A stretch of 64,000 bases of DNA from Alphaproteobacteria bacterium (GTDB taxonomy: Bacteria; Pseudomonadota; Alphaproteobacteria; Micavibrionales; Micavibrionaceae): NCBI GenBank assembly GCA_020442475.1, contig JAGRKA010000003.1, positions 45,476 to 109,475 of the forward strand. Reading direction: 5' to 3'. The notes below the pieces were generated by a model. The model was not told where the DNA came from, made no database searches, and saw only the letters and a list, made by a program, of their open reading frames with translations. A program made the position numbers and the translations under genes. Positions 33,171 through 42,364 of the stretch are shown piece after piece (positions within the stretch are counted from its first letter, which is position 1; every line of letters begins with the position of its first letter).

Positions 33171-33860
33171 TCGGAAGCACCGCTCAATCACACGGGCGAG
33201 GAAGAGGATTTGGTCGGTAGCTTGCCCTTCAGCAAACATGTGCGGGTCGCGGGAGCCGAAGGCAAGGATCGCCGGCGGCGTATCCATCGCGATGTCGATC
33301 CGCAACAGGATTTGTGATTTAACGAGTGTCGCCCCGCCGCCATAGATGGCTTCAATCCCGCTGATATCGTCTTGAAGCAGGGCGTTTTTGCCGCGCATCC
33401 ATTTATCGACCGTTCCGGCGGGGATAATCCGGATGCCGGAGGTGCTGATGTGAGGGATATTTTCTCCATCGGCCTCGACAAGGAAAACGGCAATATCGAC
33501 ATCCAGAAGGTTCGCCAGATCAATCGTAATCGCATGGATAAACTCATCAAAGCGCCGCGATTCCAAAAGGCGCAGGACCGCTTCGTGAATGCGGGCCTGA
33601 TTGTTCATATTGGCGCGTGAGGTTTCGACGAGCTGTTTGGTTGTCTCCATGACTTCTTGTTTATCGGCGCGCAGCCGCTCGATCATATAAGACTGGAAAT
33701 CCGCAACCTCGCCTTTTTTCGGGCGAGGGCGCGGCGGGATCAGAAGCTCTACAGCCTCCGGGTGATTTTTCAGGAAGTCAGGATTGTTCTGCAAAAAGGC
33801 GATCACATCGTCTTCGGTCATGGGAGGTTTTTCATCAATTTCAGAAACAGCTTCAGACAT
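33147..33860 (-). CDS. DUF484 family protein (GAF-like)
   Basis: 237 residues. The N-terminal DDVIAFLQNNPDFLKNHPEAVELL is the DUF484 hallmark, followed by a coiled helix (YMIERLRADKQEVMETTKQLVE) and a GAF-like domain that ends FGSRDPHMFAEGQATDQILFLARVIERC. DUF484 genes commonly precede xerC (dapF-DUF484-xerC in gammaproteobacteria); its molecular role is not established. Its last codons are duplicated as the 26-bp repeat 795 bp downstream, where orphans and repeats now separate it from xerC. Confidence 0.88.
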   Translation of the reverse strand: MSEAVSEIDEKPPMTEDDVIAFLQNNPDFLKNHPEAVELLIPPRPRPKKGEVADFQSYMIERLRADKQEVMETTKQLVETSRANMNNQARIHEAVLRLLESRRFDEFIHAITIDLANLLDVDIAVFLVEADGENIPHISTSGIRIIPAGTVDKWMRGKNALLQDDISGIEAIYGGGATLVKSQILLRIDIAMDTPPAILAFGSRDPHMFAEGQATDQILFLARVIERCFRSWLNLWK

Positions 33861-33944
33861 TCGTTGAGTCTAGCATGAACAGCAGGGCGGCAAAAGCCCG
33901 TAACGGCAGGCGGCAAAAAAATAAAACTTTTACGTGAGGGAGCT

Positions 33945-34153
33945 TCTATAGTCATTCCAGTTAAAAATCACACCTCATATTGTCATCCCCGCGGGCGAGC
34001 GCAGCGAGCCTAAAACAGCGGGGATCCAGGAATGCCAGCCGCAAAGCGGCTGACCTTATGTGGATCCCGTTCGTGCAAGCTTTCGCTTTCGCGAAAGCGC
34101 GGGCGGGATGACGTTTGAGAGATATGTCCAGTTTTTAACTGGAATGGCTATAG
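33945..34153. repeat. palindromic repeat, family C copy 1 with outer arms
   Basis: Core 33982-34112 starts GTCATCCCCGCGGGCGAGC and ends GCGGGATGAC, with inner palindromes such as CGCTTTCGCGAAAGCG. Outer inverted arms: TATAGTCATTCCAGTTAAAA (33947-33966) and the complement of 34153-34131 (CTATAGCCATTCCAGTTAAA). It fills most of the 323-bp gap between the DUF484 and aminotransferase genes; nothing else is seen there. Confidence 0.85.
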
Positions 34154-34183
34154 CACACAAAAAAACAGAAACCCCGGGCGCAG

Positions 34184-35401
34184 TTATGTGTTATCGCGTA
34201 TAAATTTTCCAAACGTCTCCACGGCTTCCCGGACACGGGGAGCGTAGCTGTCTATAAAATCTTCATCAAGAGGGGCGCCATTTTGGAGGGCGGAGAGCGC
34301 GGCGGTGCCGTCATAGTCGCAACTCGACAGGCGTAAGGTGAGGACGCCTGGATCTGCGCCGAAGGCTGTGCCGGGCAGGGTGGCCAGACCGTAATTCTCC
34401 ATCAGTTTCCCGGCCAGATCTACCGATGTATGGATAGCTGCGGCGGCCAGAGCTTCCCGGTACGGAGCGAAATCCGGATAGTTGTAAAATGCGCCTTGCG
34501 GAGGCGGGGCGATGATACCCAAATTGCGCAGGCCTGTTGCAATGAAGCCGCTCATCAGGCCGTGAATATCCGTGCAGGCCCGGATATGGGCTTCGATATC
34601 CTCATGTCCGCGGTAGGCTTCGATGACGGTACGTTGAATCGGTGAGGGGACACAGGACCATGTTTCGCTCGCGATATTGCTCATAAGGCTGTGTAGCCCG
34701 TCCACGGCTTTGGGAATAAAGCCGATCCCGATCCGCCAACCGCCGAGTGAAAGATGTTTGGACAGACCGGAGGATACAGAAGTGCGCTCCGGCGCATATT
34801 TCGCAATGCTGCGGTAATGACCGTCAAATGTAATGAGGCCGTAAATTTCGTCGGAAATAATGAAGATATCTTCTTCCTGACACACGCGCGCAATGGCTTG
34901 AAGCTCGTCTTCCGGGATGGTTAGGCCGGTCGGGTTGGACGGGCTGTTGAGGATCAGCTTGGACGGATTTTTGCCTTCGGCACGTGCGGCATGGATAACG
35001 GCGCGCAACTTATCCGGGTCGATATGAAATCCGGCCTCATCCAGAACTGTGGGTACCTTGATAATGTCCCGGTGCAGCATACGCGCTTGCGGGCCGTAAC
35101 TGACCCAGCTCGGCACAGGCATCAGCAGATCACCTTCGATCGCCATTTGTAGCGCATAGAGAATAAGCTTGCTGCCCGGTGCGATGATCACGTCAAATTG
35201 TGACGTATCAAGACCTGTCTTGCGCTCATAGTAAGAGGCGACAGCTTCACGCAGTTCCGGCAGCCCGATTGTCGGAAGATAGTCTTTTTGATGGGACTCT
35301 TTTTGTAGCGCTTTGAGGAGGCGCGGGTGAACGGGAAAAGGGGACTCTCCGAACCCCATATGTAGAACGGTTTGGCCCGCATCTCTGCGGGCCTTGACCA
35401 T
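34184..35401 (-). CDS. class I/II PLP-dependent aminotransferase
   Basis: At least 405 residues. LNSPSNPTGL binds PLP/substrate, SDEIYG follows, the PLP lysine is in SSGLSKHLSLGGWRIG, and LRLSSCDYDG carries the carboxylate-binding Arg. Substrate unclear (aspartate/aromatic-type fold I). Coding clearly continues upstream of ATG 35401: the codons before it spell FELSPTLAANE, matching the family N terminus, yet the frame back to a stop at 35480-35482 has no ATG, GTG or TTG. An ATC at 35464 lies 5 nt after GGAGG and could be the true start (426 residues). Otherwise there is a frameshift or a shortened N terminus. Confidence 0.85.
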   Translation of the reverse strand: MVKARRDAGQTVLHMGFGESPFPVHPRLLKALQKESHQKDYLPTIGLPELREAVASYYERKTGLDTSQFDVIIAPGSKLILYALQMAIEGDLLMPVPSWVSYGPQARMLHRDIIKVPTVLDEAGFHIDPDKLRAVIHAARAEGKNPSKLILNSPSNPTGLTIPEDELQAIARVCQEEDIFIISDEIYGLITFDGHYRSIAKYAPERTSVSSGLSKHLSLGGWRIGIGFIPKAVDGLHSLMSNIASETWSCVPSPIQRTVIEAYRGHEDIEAHIRACTDIHGLMSGFIATGLRNLGIIAPPPQGAFYNYPDFAPYREALAAAAIHTSVDLAGKLMENYGLATLPGTAFGADPGVLTLRLSSCDYDGTAALSALQNGAPLDEDFIDSYAPRVREAVETFGKFIRDNT

Positions 35402-35506
35402 CTCGTTCGCCGCCAGTGTGGGGGAGAGTTCGAACGCTGTTGCCGATTTAATCAGCGTAACGATAACGGCCTCCGTTTTTTACGCGTTGGGATAAGCAGT
35501 TTTATA

Positions 35507-35692
35507 TTATGCGGCTTTTTCTGTATTGTTGCCGGGCGCTTTTTTACGGCGGCCAAACAGCTTCGGCCTATCCTGTTTTTGCTGCACTTCTTCCGTTTCC
35601 AGAAACTCCTTATAGGAAACGACCTGACGCTTTTCATTGAGTGCGTCGGGGATAAAGATGGCGCCGCCGGAAGATGAACTGCATGCTCTCAT
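35507..35692 (-). CDS. small basic protein of unknown function
   Basis: 61 residues. A Cys/Ser/Gly start (MRACSSSSGGAIFIPDAL), a charged middle (YKEFLETEEVQQKQ) and a Lys/Arg-rich tail (LFGRRKKAPG). No family is recognised. ATG 35692 has GAGG about 9 nt upstream. It ends 43 bp before the likely aminotransferase start and may share its transcript. Short and unsupported by homology. Confidence 0.45.
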   Translation of the reverse strand: MRACSSSSGGAIFIPDALNEKRQVVSYKEFLETEEVQQKQDRPKLFGRRKKAPGNNTEKAA

Positions 35693-35904
35693 GATGGTGA
35701 TCCTCGTTTCAATATATGCAGAGTTCTTTCTGCGAACTCAATGTACATTTTTTCCTTTGCCTGTACAAAACTTATGTATACTGCGCTGCAAAAAGAAGAA
35801 GGCATGATTTTAAAAATAAAACTTGAATCCTTATCTTGCCGGCCTTTTTATACGAGGCGGTAAACGGAAGAAAAAAGCTGGTTATGCCGGCTGGAGAGGC
35901 TTAT

Positions 35905-37245
35905 ATGCACACACAATATGCTTTGCGCGATATCTTACGAAATGCAGCAATCGGGTTGGCTGTCAGCTTTGTTGCAATCAGTTTGGGCGCATCCTTGGGT
36001 ATTCTATCCGGGCGCGGCGCTTTCGCCGGGATGATCTCGGCAGGGATTATTGCCTTGATTACATCGGCCTTTGGTGGAACTCGTATACAATGCTCAGGGC
36101 CAACGGCACCTATGAGTGCGATCTCGGCAATTGTCGTAGCCTTCGCTTTTTCCGATCATGCCCATGCACAAACACAGCTCAGTTCCGATCAGTTTATTAC
36201 GCTGGTTTTTTTGATGACGGGCGGGCTTCTTGTTTTGATGGGGCTTTTTCGAACAGGCCGGTTGATCCGCTTTATACCCAATGTTGTGATTTCAGGTTTT
36301 ATGAACGGGATTGCTCTGCTGATCTGGTTGTCGCAGATCAAAGTGTTGTTTGGTGTCGGCGGTAAGGCGGCGGTCGAGGGGCCGCTTGCGGCGAATATTT
36401 TGATTGCAGCGGCAACGATCTTTTTTATTTTTGCAGGCCCGGTATTGTTCAAAAAATATGCACCGCGTCTTGCGGTCTATATCCCCGGTACCTTGTTATC
36501 CATCGTTCTTGTCACTGCTTTGGCAGCATTATTTCATGCACCGGTTCAGTATGCCTCCTTGGAAGGGGCTCTTGATTCCCTAACGGATATACACACATTC
36601 TTTGCGCAGCAATGGCCTGACAGTGCAGTGTTTTCCGACGTGATGGTTGCGGGGCCGTACGCTCTGAAACTCGCCATTCTATGTTATCTGGATACGCTTC
36701 TGACTTCACTGGTGATCGACCGCATGACCGGAGAAAAGACGGCGCGCGACCGGGAGCTTTGTGCGCAAGGCGCAGCGAATGCCTGCGCTGCAATTGTGGG
36801 AGGTATTCCCGGCGCACAAGCGACCATCCGTTCTATCCTTCTGGTAAAAGAAGGAGCAACGCTCCGCCTTGCCGGGATGTGTGCCGGCGCGTTTGTCTTT
36901 GTCGAGATTTTTATTTTTCGGGATGTATTTTCAATGATCCCCAGCGCTGTCTTTATCGGCATTCTGTTTAAGGTCGGTTACGACGTCTTGGATTTAAAGC
37001 CTTTGGGTATTTATGTGCGGGGGCTGTTTGGGCGAAGTAGTCAGAACTCTCATATGGCTGTCGGTCATATGGAACTCATTTTTATCGCCGGGACGACGTT
37101 GGTGACGGTTCTCTATGATTTGAATGCTGCCGTACTGGGATTTACAGCTCTGTTTTATTTTGCGAATAAAACGCTGTTCAAAGAGGCTCCGATCCCGGAT
37201 CTTCTGGCGCCGGAAGAAACGGAAGGGGTCACCGACGAAGGCTAG
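35905..37245 (+). CDS. SulP-family inorganic anion permease without STAS domain
   Basis: About 446 residues from ATG 35905, chosen because GGAGAGG lies 5 nt upstream; in-frame ATG 35884 and TTG 35836 are alternatives. Roughly 11-12 hydrophobic segments are visible (for example LIRFIPNVVISGFMNGIALL, the conserved SulP segment, and QCSGPTAPMS, the anion-site loop). GIPGAQATIRSI fits the second half. SulP proteins move sulfate, bicarbonate or other anions. The usual C-terminal STAS domain is missing; the protein ends ~20 residues after the last membrane segment. Sulfate would suit the sulfotransferase operon, but that link is speculative. Confidence 0.82.
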   Translation: MHTQYALRDILRNAAIGLAVSFVAISLGASLGILSGRGAFAGMISAGIIALITSAFGGTRIQCSGPTAPMSAISAIVVAFAFSDHAHAQTQLSSDQFITLVFLMTGGLLVLMGLFRTGRLIRFIPNVVISGFMNGIALLIWLSQIKVLFGVGGKAAVEGPLAANILIAAATIFFIFAGPVLFKKYAPRLAVYIPGTLLSIVLVTALAALFHAPVQYASLEGALDSLTDIHTFFAQQWPDSAVFSDVMVAGPYALKLAILCYLDTLLTSLVIDRMTGEKTARDRELCAQGAANACAAIVGGIPGAQATIRSILLVKEGATLRLAGMCAGAFVFVEIFIFRDVFSMIPSAVFIGILFKVGYDVLDLKPLGIYVRGLFGRSSQNSHMAVGHMELIFIAGTTLVTVLYDLNAAVLGFTALFYFANKTLFKEAPIPDLLAPEETEGVTDEG

Positions 37246-37280
37246 TGCACAAAAGCCTTCAAATGATGACGCGCCCTAGC

Positions 37281-37465
37281 ATAGCCATGCTCATATAAAA
37301 GGATCGTCATTCCCGCGGTGCGCCGCAGGCGTGCTTAGACAGCGGGAATCCATAAGAGGTGAGCCGCGTAGCGGCTCGCATATGGATCCCGGACGTTTAA
37401 GCGATGCCCCGCATCGCCTCCGGGATGACGGTGCTGGTAATCAATTTATATGAGCGTGGCAGTAT
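37281..37465. repeat. palindromic repeat, family C copy 2 with outer arms
   Basis: Core 37306-37429 starts GTCATTCCCGCGG and ends CCGGGATGAC, with inner GAGCCGCGTAGCGGCTC. Outer inverted arms: ATAGCCATGCTCATATAAAA (37281-37300) and, on minus, ATACTGCCACGCTCATATAA (37465-37446). It lies between the SulP gene and the csp terminator. Confidence 0.85.
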
Positions 37466-37496
37466 AAAAAAAAGGAGGCCCGTTTGGACCTCCTTT
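37463..37496 (-). terminator. intrinsic terminator of the cold-shock gene
   Basis: AAAGGAGG (37471-37478) pairs with CCTCCTTT (37489-37496) across a short loop; on the minus strand an eight-residue T-run follows. It lies 25 bp after the csp stop. Confidence 0.85.
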
Positions 37497-37520
37497 CTTG
37501 AATGGTATTTTAGGAAAGGA

Positions 37521-37730
37521 TTAGTCAACGACTTTCAGGTTGACGGCGGCTTGTCTGCCACGGTTTTCCTGAAGCTCAAACTCGATCTTTTGTCCTTCAG
37601 CCAGGCTCTTCATACCCGCCCCTTCCACAGCAGAGATGTGGACGAATACATCGTTTCCGCCTTCGTCGGGAACGATAAAGCCGAAGCCCTTCGTCGGGTT
37701 AAACCATTTTACGGTGCCTGTTTGGGCCAT
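37521..37730 (-). CDS. cspA: CspA-family cold-shock protein
   Basis: 69 residues, one cold-shock domain. [15 protein letters not shown] (RNP1 = KGFGFI) and DVFVHISAV (RNP2 = VFVHI) bind single-stranded RNA or DNA. These proteins act as RNA chaperones. Start ATG 37730 follows GAAGGAG. It has its own terminator and a 215-bp leader/promoter region up to mipZ, AT-rich near 37850-37940, long enough for the extended 5' leader typical of csp genes, although no conserved cold box was identified. Confidence 0.96.
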   Translation of the reverse strand: MAQTGTVKWFNPTKGFGFIVPDEGGNDVFVHISAVEGAGMKSLAEGQKIEFELQENRGRQAAVNLKVVD

Positions 37731-37930
37731 GTTGCGATACTCCTTCGCGTTTAGTGTGTTTTAAATCAGCTCTTCGGGTCGTGTATTCGGGCCGATTTTA
37801 AGTCAAAGCGCGAAGCCGTAGTCCAAAGAATTCGGGCCTGACTTTATCCTGTTTTTGCAGGAAAACGCAAGAAAAAACACGGGAAATGCAAGCGGAGACA
37901 AGATTTTCACTGCAAAAGATTTTCCGAAAT

Positions 37931-37958
37931 TTTTTAAAAGAGCGCTCAGGATTGAGCG
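37931..37958 (-). terminator. possible terminator overlapping the mipZ stop
   Basis: CGCTCA (37943-37948) pairs with TGAGCG (37953-37958), 4-nt loop, with CTCTTTT then an AT-rich run following on the minus strand. The stem includes the mipZ TGA. Short stem, hence moderate confidence. Confidence 0.45.
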
Positions 37959-38851
37959 TTTTGTATTTTCTCTTGATCAGGAGATTGAGCCGGATCAAGC
38001 GTCTGCTCGGAGGCGGCTTTCATGGCGTGACGCGGTTTGACCGGGCCTTTGAGCCGTTCCGGGCCTATGGCCGTGATCAGTTGCCGGACCTCTTGCCGTG
38101 CGGCAATTTCCGAGAGGGTAAGATTGTCCTTTGACTCATCTTTGAGGTCCATCAGGGTCAGGCCTTTAAGGAAAAGTTCTTTGAAAACGACCCGTTCACC
38201 AAAGCCGGGAACGGTTCGGAAGCCTGCCAGTCGTGAAATTTTTTCAAGAAGCTCGCCGATGATCTTTTTGTTATTGGCCTCGATATGGGCGAGGCGGTTG
38301 CGGACGACAATCCAGTCCATGCGCGTGCCGTCACGCTCCAGCTTTGTGTCCCGCTGGGCGTTCACCATGCTGGAATAGACGGAGGGGCTGAGAATATCAT
38401 GGCTGTTCGGATCAATCCGTGCCAGAAGGTCCAGATCAATGAAGCTGTCATTCATCGGGGTGACAAGCGTATCGGCATAGCTGTGTGCAAGACGGCTTAG
38501 GAAATTGTCGGTGCCGGGCGTATCTACAACGATAAAATCGGCGGCGCTTCCCAACTCTTCAAGAGCCATCATAAAAAAGTCTCGCTCCTCATCCTGTTGT
38601 TCGGAGACTGTTTCCGCGCGGCTTTTATTAATAGCCATATGGGCCGGGCTGAGGATCGGCTTTTGGGCGCTGCGCATATAATCGAAACGATTTTTCATGT
38701 AGCGCGTCAACGTACCTTGCCGTGCATCCAGATCAATCGTGCCGACCGTATAGCCGAGCCGCAGCAAGGCAATAGCGGTGTGCATAGCGGTGGTGGATTT
38801 CCCCGATCCGCCTTTTTCGTTACCGAAAACTATGATATGTGCCTGTGTCAT
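37946..38851 (-). CDS. mipZ: ParA-like division-plane ATPase MipZ
   Basis: About 301 residues from ATG 38851; the frame runs 58 codons further upstream but with no ParA similarity. The deviant Walker A GNEKGGSGKST is at 10-20, switch I DLDARQGTLTRY near 40-51 and Walker B FIVVDTPG near 115; the NRLAHIEANNKK segment and C-terminal region are MipZ-like. MipZ dimers spread from the poles over the nucleoid and inhibit FtsZ, placing the division site. It is divergent from the aminopeptidase gene, 50 bp apart. Confidence 0.9.
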   Translation of the reverse strand: MTQAHIIVFGNEKGGSGKSTTAMHTAIALLRLGYTVGTIDLDARQGTLTRYMKNRFDYMRSAQKPILSPAHMAINKSRAETVSEQQDEERDFFMMALEELGSAADFIVVDTPGTDNFLSRLAHSYADTLVTPMNDSFIDLDLLARIDPNSHDILSPSVYSSMVNAQRDTKLERDGTRMDWIVVRNRLAHIEANNKKIIGELLEKISRLAGFRTVPGFGERVVFKELFLKGLTLMDLKDESKDNLTLSEIAARQEVRQLITAIGPERLKGPVKPRHAMKAASEQTLDPAQSPDQEKIQNAQS

Positions 38852-38901
38852 CGCATATGCAGGATAGACGAAACCGGAAAGTCTGACTAGAGTTTTGGGT
38901 G

Positions 38902-40701
38902 ATGAGAGATAAAAAGAACAGGGATGAAGACCGATTAACGGCGCTGCGGGCGGCCATGAAGGCTCATGGCGTGCAAGGTTTCCTTGTGCCGCGGGCCGAT
39001 GAATTTCAGGGAGAATTTGTCGCACCCTACGCGGAGCGCCTGAAATGGCTTACGGGTTTTACGGGTTCGGCCGGGCTGGCGCTTATTCTGGAGGGGCGGG
39101 CTGCTGTTTTAACCGATGCGCGTTATACGCTGCAAATCACCCGGCAGATCGACACGCATTTGTATGAGGCTCTGAATATCGCCGATATCACAGCCGGGGG
39201 GTGGCTGGCGGATCATGCGCCGGAAGGGGCTGTGATCGGTTACGATCCGTGGCTGCATACGCCTGCACAACTTGAAAAGCTGGAAAAAGAAACGGCAGCA
39301 CGTGGGCTTGTGTTCACAGCGCTGGAGCATAATCTGTTGGATGAAATCTGGAGCGATCAACCCGCCTTGCCCAAGGGGCAGGTGTCGATTTTTCCCGAAG
39401 AGATTGCCGGGCTGTCTTCGAAAAACAAACGTGCGCAGATTGGGCAGACTATAGAGGCGGAAGGCGGCGCTTGTGCGATCATCAGCCTGCCCGATTCGCT
39501 GTGTTGGCTTTTGAATGTCCGGGGCGCAGATATCAACTATACGCCGTCTGTTTTATCATATGGCTTGATCTATGCTGGAGATGGCGTCCTCCAGTGGTTT
39601 ATTGATCCGGACAAGCTGTCCCCGACTGTCCGGGCGCATCTGGGCGAGGGTGTCGAAATTGTGGATATCGCAGATATGCCGGGCGCTCTTGAGCGCGCTG
39701 GCCGGGCGGCAGCGCAGGCAGGCAAACCTGTATTTTTGGATCATGACCGCACGCCTGTCCGGTTCAAGCGGGTTTTGGAGAAGGCCGGGGCGCACGTGCA
39801 AAATCGTAAGGACCCGTGCATCGCGCCTAAAGCGATCAAGACTCTGGCCGAACAGCAGGCCGTCCGTGAAGCGCATATCCGAGACGGTGTAGCGCTCGTG
39901 CGCTTTTTATGCTGGCTGGAGGAGGCTGTGCCGCAGGGCGGGCTAAGCGAATGGACGGTTGCACAAAAGCTCTATGACTTTCGTGCGGACTCGCCTGATT
40001 TTAAAGAGGAGAGTTTTTCCGCGATTGTTGGGTTTGGTGAAAACGGGGCCGTTGTACATTACCGGGCAACGGCAGACCATAATGCGTTGATTGCCCCGCC
40101 CGGTTTGCTTCTGGTTGATAGCGGTGGGCAATATCCGGATGGAACGACGGATATCACGCGCACGGTTGCACTTGGAACGCCGTTACAAGAGATGAGGAAG
40201 AATTTTACGAGAGTCCTGCGCGGTCATATTGCCGTGGCCTCTGCGCGTTTTAAGGCTGGGACGATTGGGGCGGATATTGACACGCTGGCACGTGCGCCTC
40301 TGCGGGAGATCGGGCTAGATTACGCGCATGGGACGGGGCACGGCGTCGGATGTTATCTGGCTGTTCATGAGGAGGCGGCAAGCCTGTCGCCACGTGGCCA
40401 CGATCCGCTCGAGCCGGGTATGCTACTCTCCAACGAGCCGGGCTATTACAAGGAAGGTGCCTACGGGATCCGAATTGAAAATCTTGTGCTGGTGCAAGAG
40501 GAAAATTCAGGTCTGCTTGGATTTGAAACGGTCAGCCTTGCACCGATTGATCCTGCATTGATTGTGCTTGCGATGTTGTCTGCAGAAGAGCTGGTATGGT
40601 TAAATCATTATCATGCGCAAGTTTGTGAGAAGCTTTCCCCGTTATTGCCGGAGAAGGAAAGGCTTTGGCTTGTAGAAAAAACACGGCCCTTGGAGCGTTG
40701 A
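38902..40701 (+). CDS. pepP: Xaa-Pro aminopeptidase (M24B)
   Basis: 599 residues from ATG 38902 (a GTG three bases earlier is in frame). Two creatinase-like N-terminal domains are followed by the pita-bread metallopeptidase fold: metal ligands in VDSGGQYPDGTTDITRT, HGTGHGVG, NEPGYYKEG and IRIENLVLV are all recognisable. The length fits the eukaryote-like ~600-residue aminopeptidase P found in alphaproteobacteria, which removes an N-terminal residue before proline. The predicted location is cytoplasm. Neighbours give no functional hint. Confidence 0.93.
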   Translation: MRDKKNRDEDRLTALRAAMKAHGVQGFLVPRADEFQGEFVAPYAERLKWLTGFTGSAGLALILEGRAAVLTDARYTLQITRQIDTHLYEALNIADITAGGWLADHAPEGAVIGYDPWLHTPAQLEKLEKETAARGLVFTALEHNLLDEIWSDQPALPKGQVSIFPEEIAGLSSKNKRAQIGQTIEAEGGACAIISLPDSLCWLLNVRGADINYTPSVLSYGLIYAGDGVLQWFIDPDKLSPTVRAHLGEGVEIVDIADMPGALERAGRAAAQAGKPVFLDHDRTPVRFKRVLEKAGAHVQNRKDPCIAPKAIKTLAEQQAVREAHIRDGVALVRFLCWLEEAVPQGGLSEWTVAQKLYDFRADSPDFKEESFSAIVGFGENGAVVHYRATADHNALIAPPGLLLVDSGGQYPDGTTDITRTVALGTPLQEMRKNFTRVLRGHIAVASARFKAGTIGADIDTLARAPLREIGLDYAHGTGHGVGCYLAVHEEAASLSPRGHDPLEPGMLLSNEPGYYKEGAYGIRIENLVLVQEENSGLLGFETVSLAPIDPALIVLAMLSAEELVWLNHYHAQVCEKLSPLLPEKERLWLVEKTRPLER

Positions 40702-40730
40702 CTGTTTAGGCCGGTACCCGCGCTATGTTT

Positions 40731-41906
40731 CTATTTTTTGTCTTTGTGCGGCGGGCGTTTATCGGGAACACCGTGGATCGGATCAAATTCCGTATGATTG
40801 ATAATCGTCTCAAGCAGCGGCGCATCCACGAGAGAGGGGGAGCTGATAATTTCATGGACCAGAATATAATTACCGGTGAAAACCGCTTCAAGGCGCGCCG
40901 TGTTGGCGTAAGGATATTCTTCTGAAGCCGGGATAGCATATCTGGCGCGCAGGGCAGGTTGTTCGCCGATATAAATTTTTTCTATATTGACGTTTCTGGT
41001 GTATCCCTTGTGTCTAAAAATATGCTTTTTGAGGAGAATTTCTGCGGCGTTTGAAAAGGTCAGCTTCGTACCGAATCTGTATCCGTAGGCATTGTAAAAG
41101 ATCGATTCGAAGCGGACAGGGTCGTAGAAAAGTGCGCCGATAATATCCGTATTGCCGGAAGAGTGAACGTAAGGATCTGCTGCGAGGTAGGGAGGCTGTG
41201 TTTTCGGTAAAAGAAGTGCAAACGCGCCGGACGGGGCTTTTATCCTGCTCCATTCTTCTTCAATTGGTTTCTTGATGGAGGTCACACCGTGGGCAGTATC
41301 AAGAGAGTCTATAAAAATTTTAGAATGTTTGTCATAGATAACATGTTCCGGTCCGGAGAGGATTTGTTGAAACCGGCTGACATCCGTGTAAACGACACGA
41401 AAGATAATGCCTTGCTTTCCAAAATTTTTATCAGGATAAGCGATGTAGACCTCTCCTTCTGAAGATGTGCCGGTATTCAGCGTTGAACGGTCCTTAACAA
41501 CACCGCCGATAGACTCGTAATGGCTCTGGTAAAAGTCGAGTTCCCTGTTAATCAGCTTTTCTTTGGTGCTTCCTGACATATTCGGACCAAGGGTTTGATC
41601 CAGCTTTACAATATAGTTTTTGACGGCATTTTTGTAAGGGCGCTGGTCGATCGTCGCGATGAGTTCGCCGCTGTGAAGGACTTTTGTGTCGTCAATACGG
41701 AAAGGAGAGAAATGGTCTTTATATTCGTTGGGAATGGTCACGCGGAACAGACCCGTGATTGACTGGTAGTCGATCCAGGCATTTTCAGCCCAAGCCGCAC
41801 CGGCACAGATCGCCAGAAATGCACATGACAGAAAGGCTCGTTTTGAAATCTGTGTTATTCGGGAGAAATATTTGCAGCTCATAGCACCTGATTCTGATTT
41901 TTTCAC
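40731..41906 (-). CDS. exported protein of unknown function
   Basis: 391 residues. A signal peptide with a basic start, a hydrophobic stretch (AFLSCAFLAICAGAAW) and cleavage near AWAEN at ~41 predicts a periplasmic protein. The rest alternates strand-like segments with Tyr/Phe and two similar halves: ITGLFRVTIPNEYK early and PSGAFALLLPKTQPPYL after ~245 both look like the start of the same domain, suggesting an internal duplication. No family is recognised. Start is GTG 41906 with AGGG upstream; ATG 41882 is an alternative. Confidence 0.7.
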   Translation of the reverse strand: MKKSESGAMSCKYFSRITQISKRAFLSCAFLAICAGAAWAENAWIDYQSITGLFRVTIPNEYKDHFSPFRIDDTKVLHSGELIATIDQRPYKNAVKNYIVKLDQTLGPNMSGSTKEKLINRELDFYQSHYESIGGVVKDRSTLNTGTSSEGEVYIAYPDKNFGKQGIIFRVVYTDVSRFQQILSGPEHVIYDKHSKIFIDSLDTAHGVTSIKKPIEEEWSRIKAPSGAFALLLPKTQPPYLAADPYVHSSGNTDIIGALFYDPVRFESIFYNAYGYRFGTKLTFSNAAEILLKKHIFRHKGYTRNVNIEKIYIGEQPALRARYAIPASEEYPYANTARLEAVFTGNYILVHEIISSPSLVDAPLLETIINHTEFDPIHGVPDKRPPHKDKK

Positions 41907-41952
41907 GATTTAACCCTGACCCGATTCTACAAGTTTAAAGTTAACAGCATAT

Positions 41953-41983
41953 AAAAAAGCCGCTGAAAAACAAGATCAGCGGC
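41953..41983 (-). terminator. intrinsic terminator of rpsU
   Basis: GCCGCTGA (41959-41966) pairs with TCAGCGGC (41976-41983), 9-nt loop, and six T follow on the minus strand. It lies 47 bp after the rpsU stop. Confidence 0.82.
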
Positions 41984-42029
41984 CTTTAAACTGTGGAAAT
42001 ATAGGTTTTAAGAGCGTTTAGCTCATGCC

Positions 42030-42233
42030 TTATCCGTCGCGTTCGCGGCGTTTCCGGTCCATTTTCCGTGCGCGGCGGACGGATTCGGCTTCCTCGCGCG
42101 CTTTCTTTTCGGACGGTTTTTCGTAATGTCTGCGAAGCTTCATTTCGCGGAAAAGTCCTTCGCGCTGCATTTTTTTCTTCAGCACTTTCAGAGCTTGCTC
42201 GACATTATTGTCTCTTACGTTGACACTGACCAC
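42030..42233 (-). CDS. rpsU: 30S ribosomal protein bS21
   Basis: 67 residues, strongly basic. [42 protein letters not shown] is a full bS21 sequence. S21 helps the 30S subunit pair with the mRNA leader. Start is GTG 42233, preceded by CAGGTGA at about 7 nt. Single gene with its own terminator at 41953-41983. Confidence 0.97.
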   Translation of the reverse strand: MVSVNVRDNNVEQALKVLKKKMQREGLFREMKLRRHYEKPSEKKAREEAESVRRARKMDRKRRERDG

Positions 42234-42364
42234 AGTGTTTCACCTGTCTTTCTAGTTGAAATTAAATATTTTTTCGGAAAACCTCTCCCGAAAAAGACCG
42301 CACTTTCTACCATGCTGCAAAGAAAATGCAAGAAAAAATTCGGATAAGGCGCAAGGGGTAGGGC

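Noticed and set aside
30384..37465. CRISPR array
   Set aside because: The repeats are long, palindromic, diverged and kilobases apart, with no regular spacer pattern and no cas genes.
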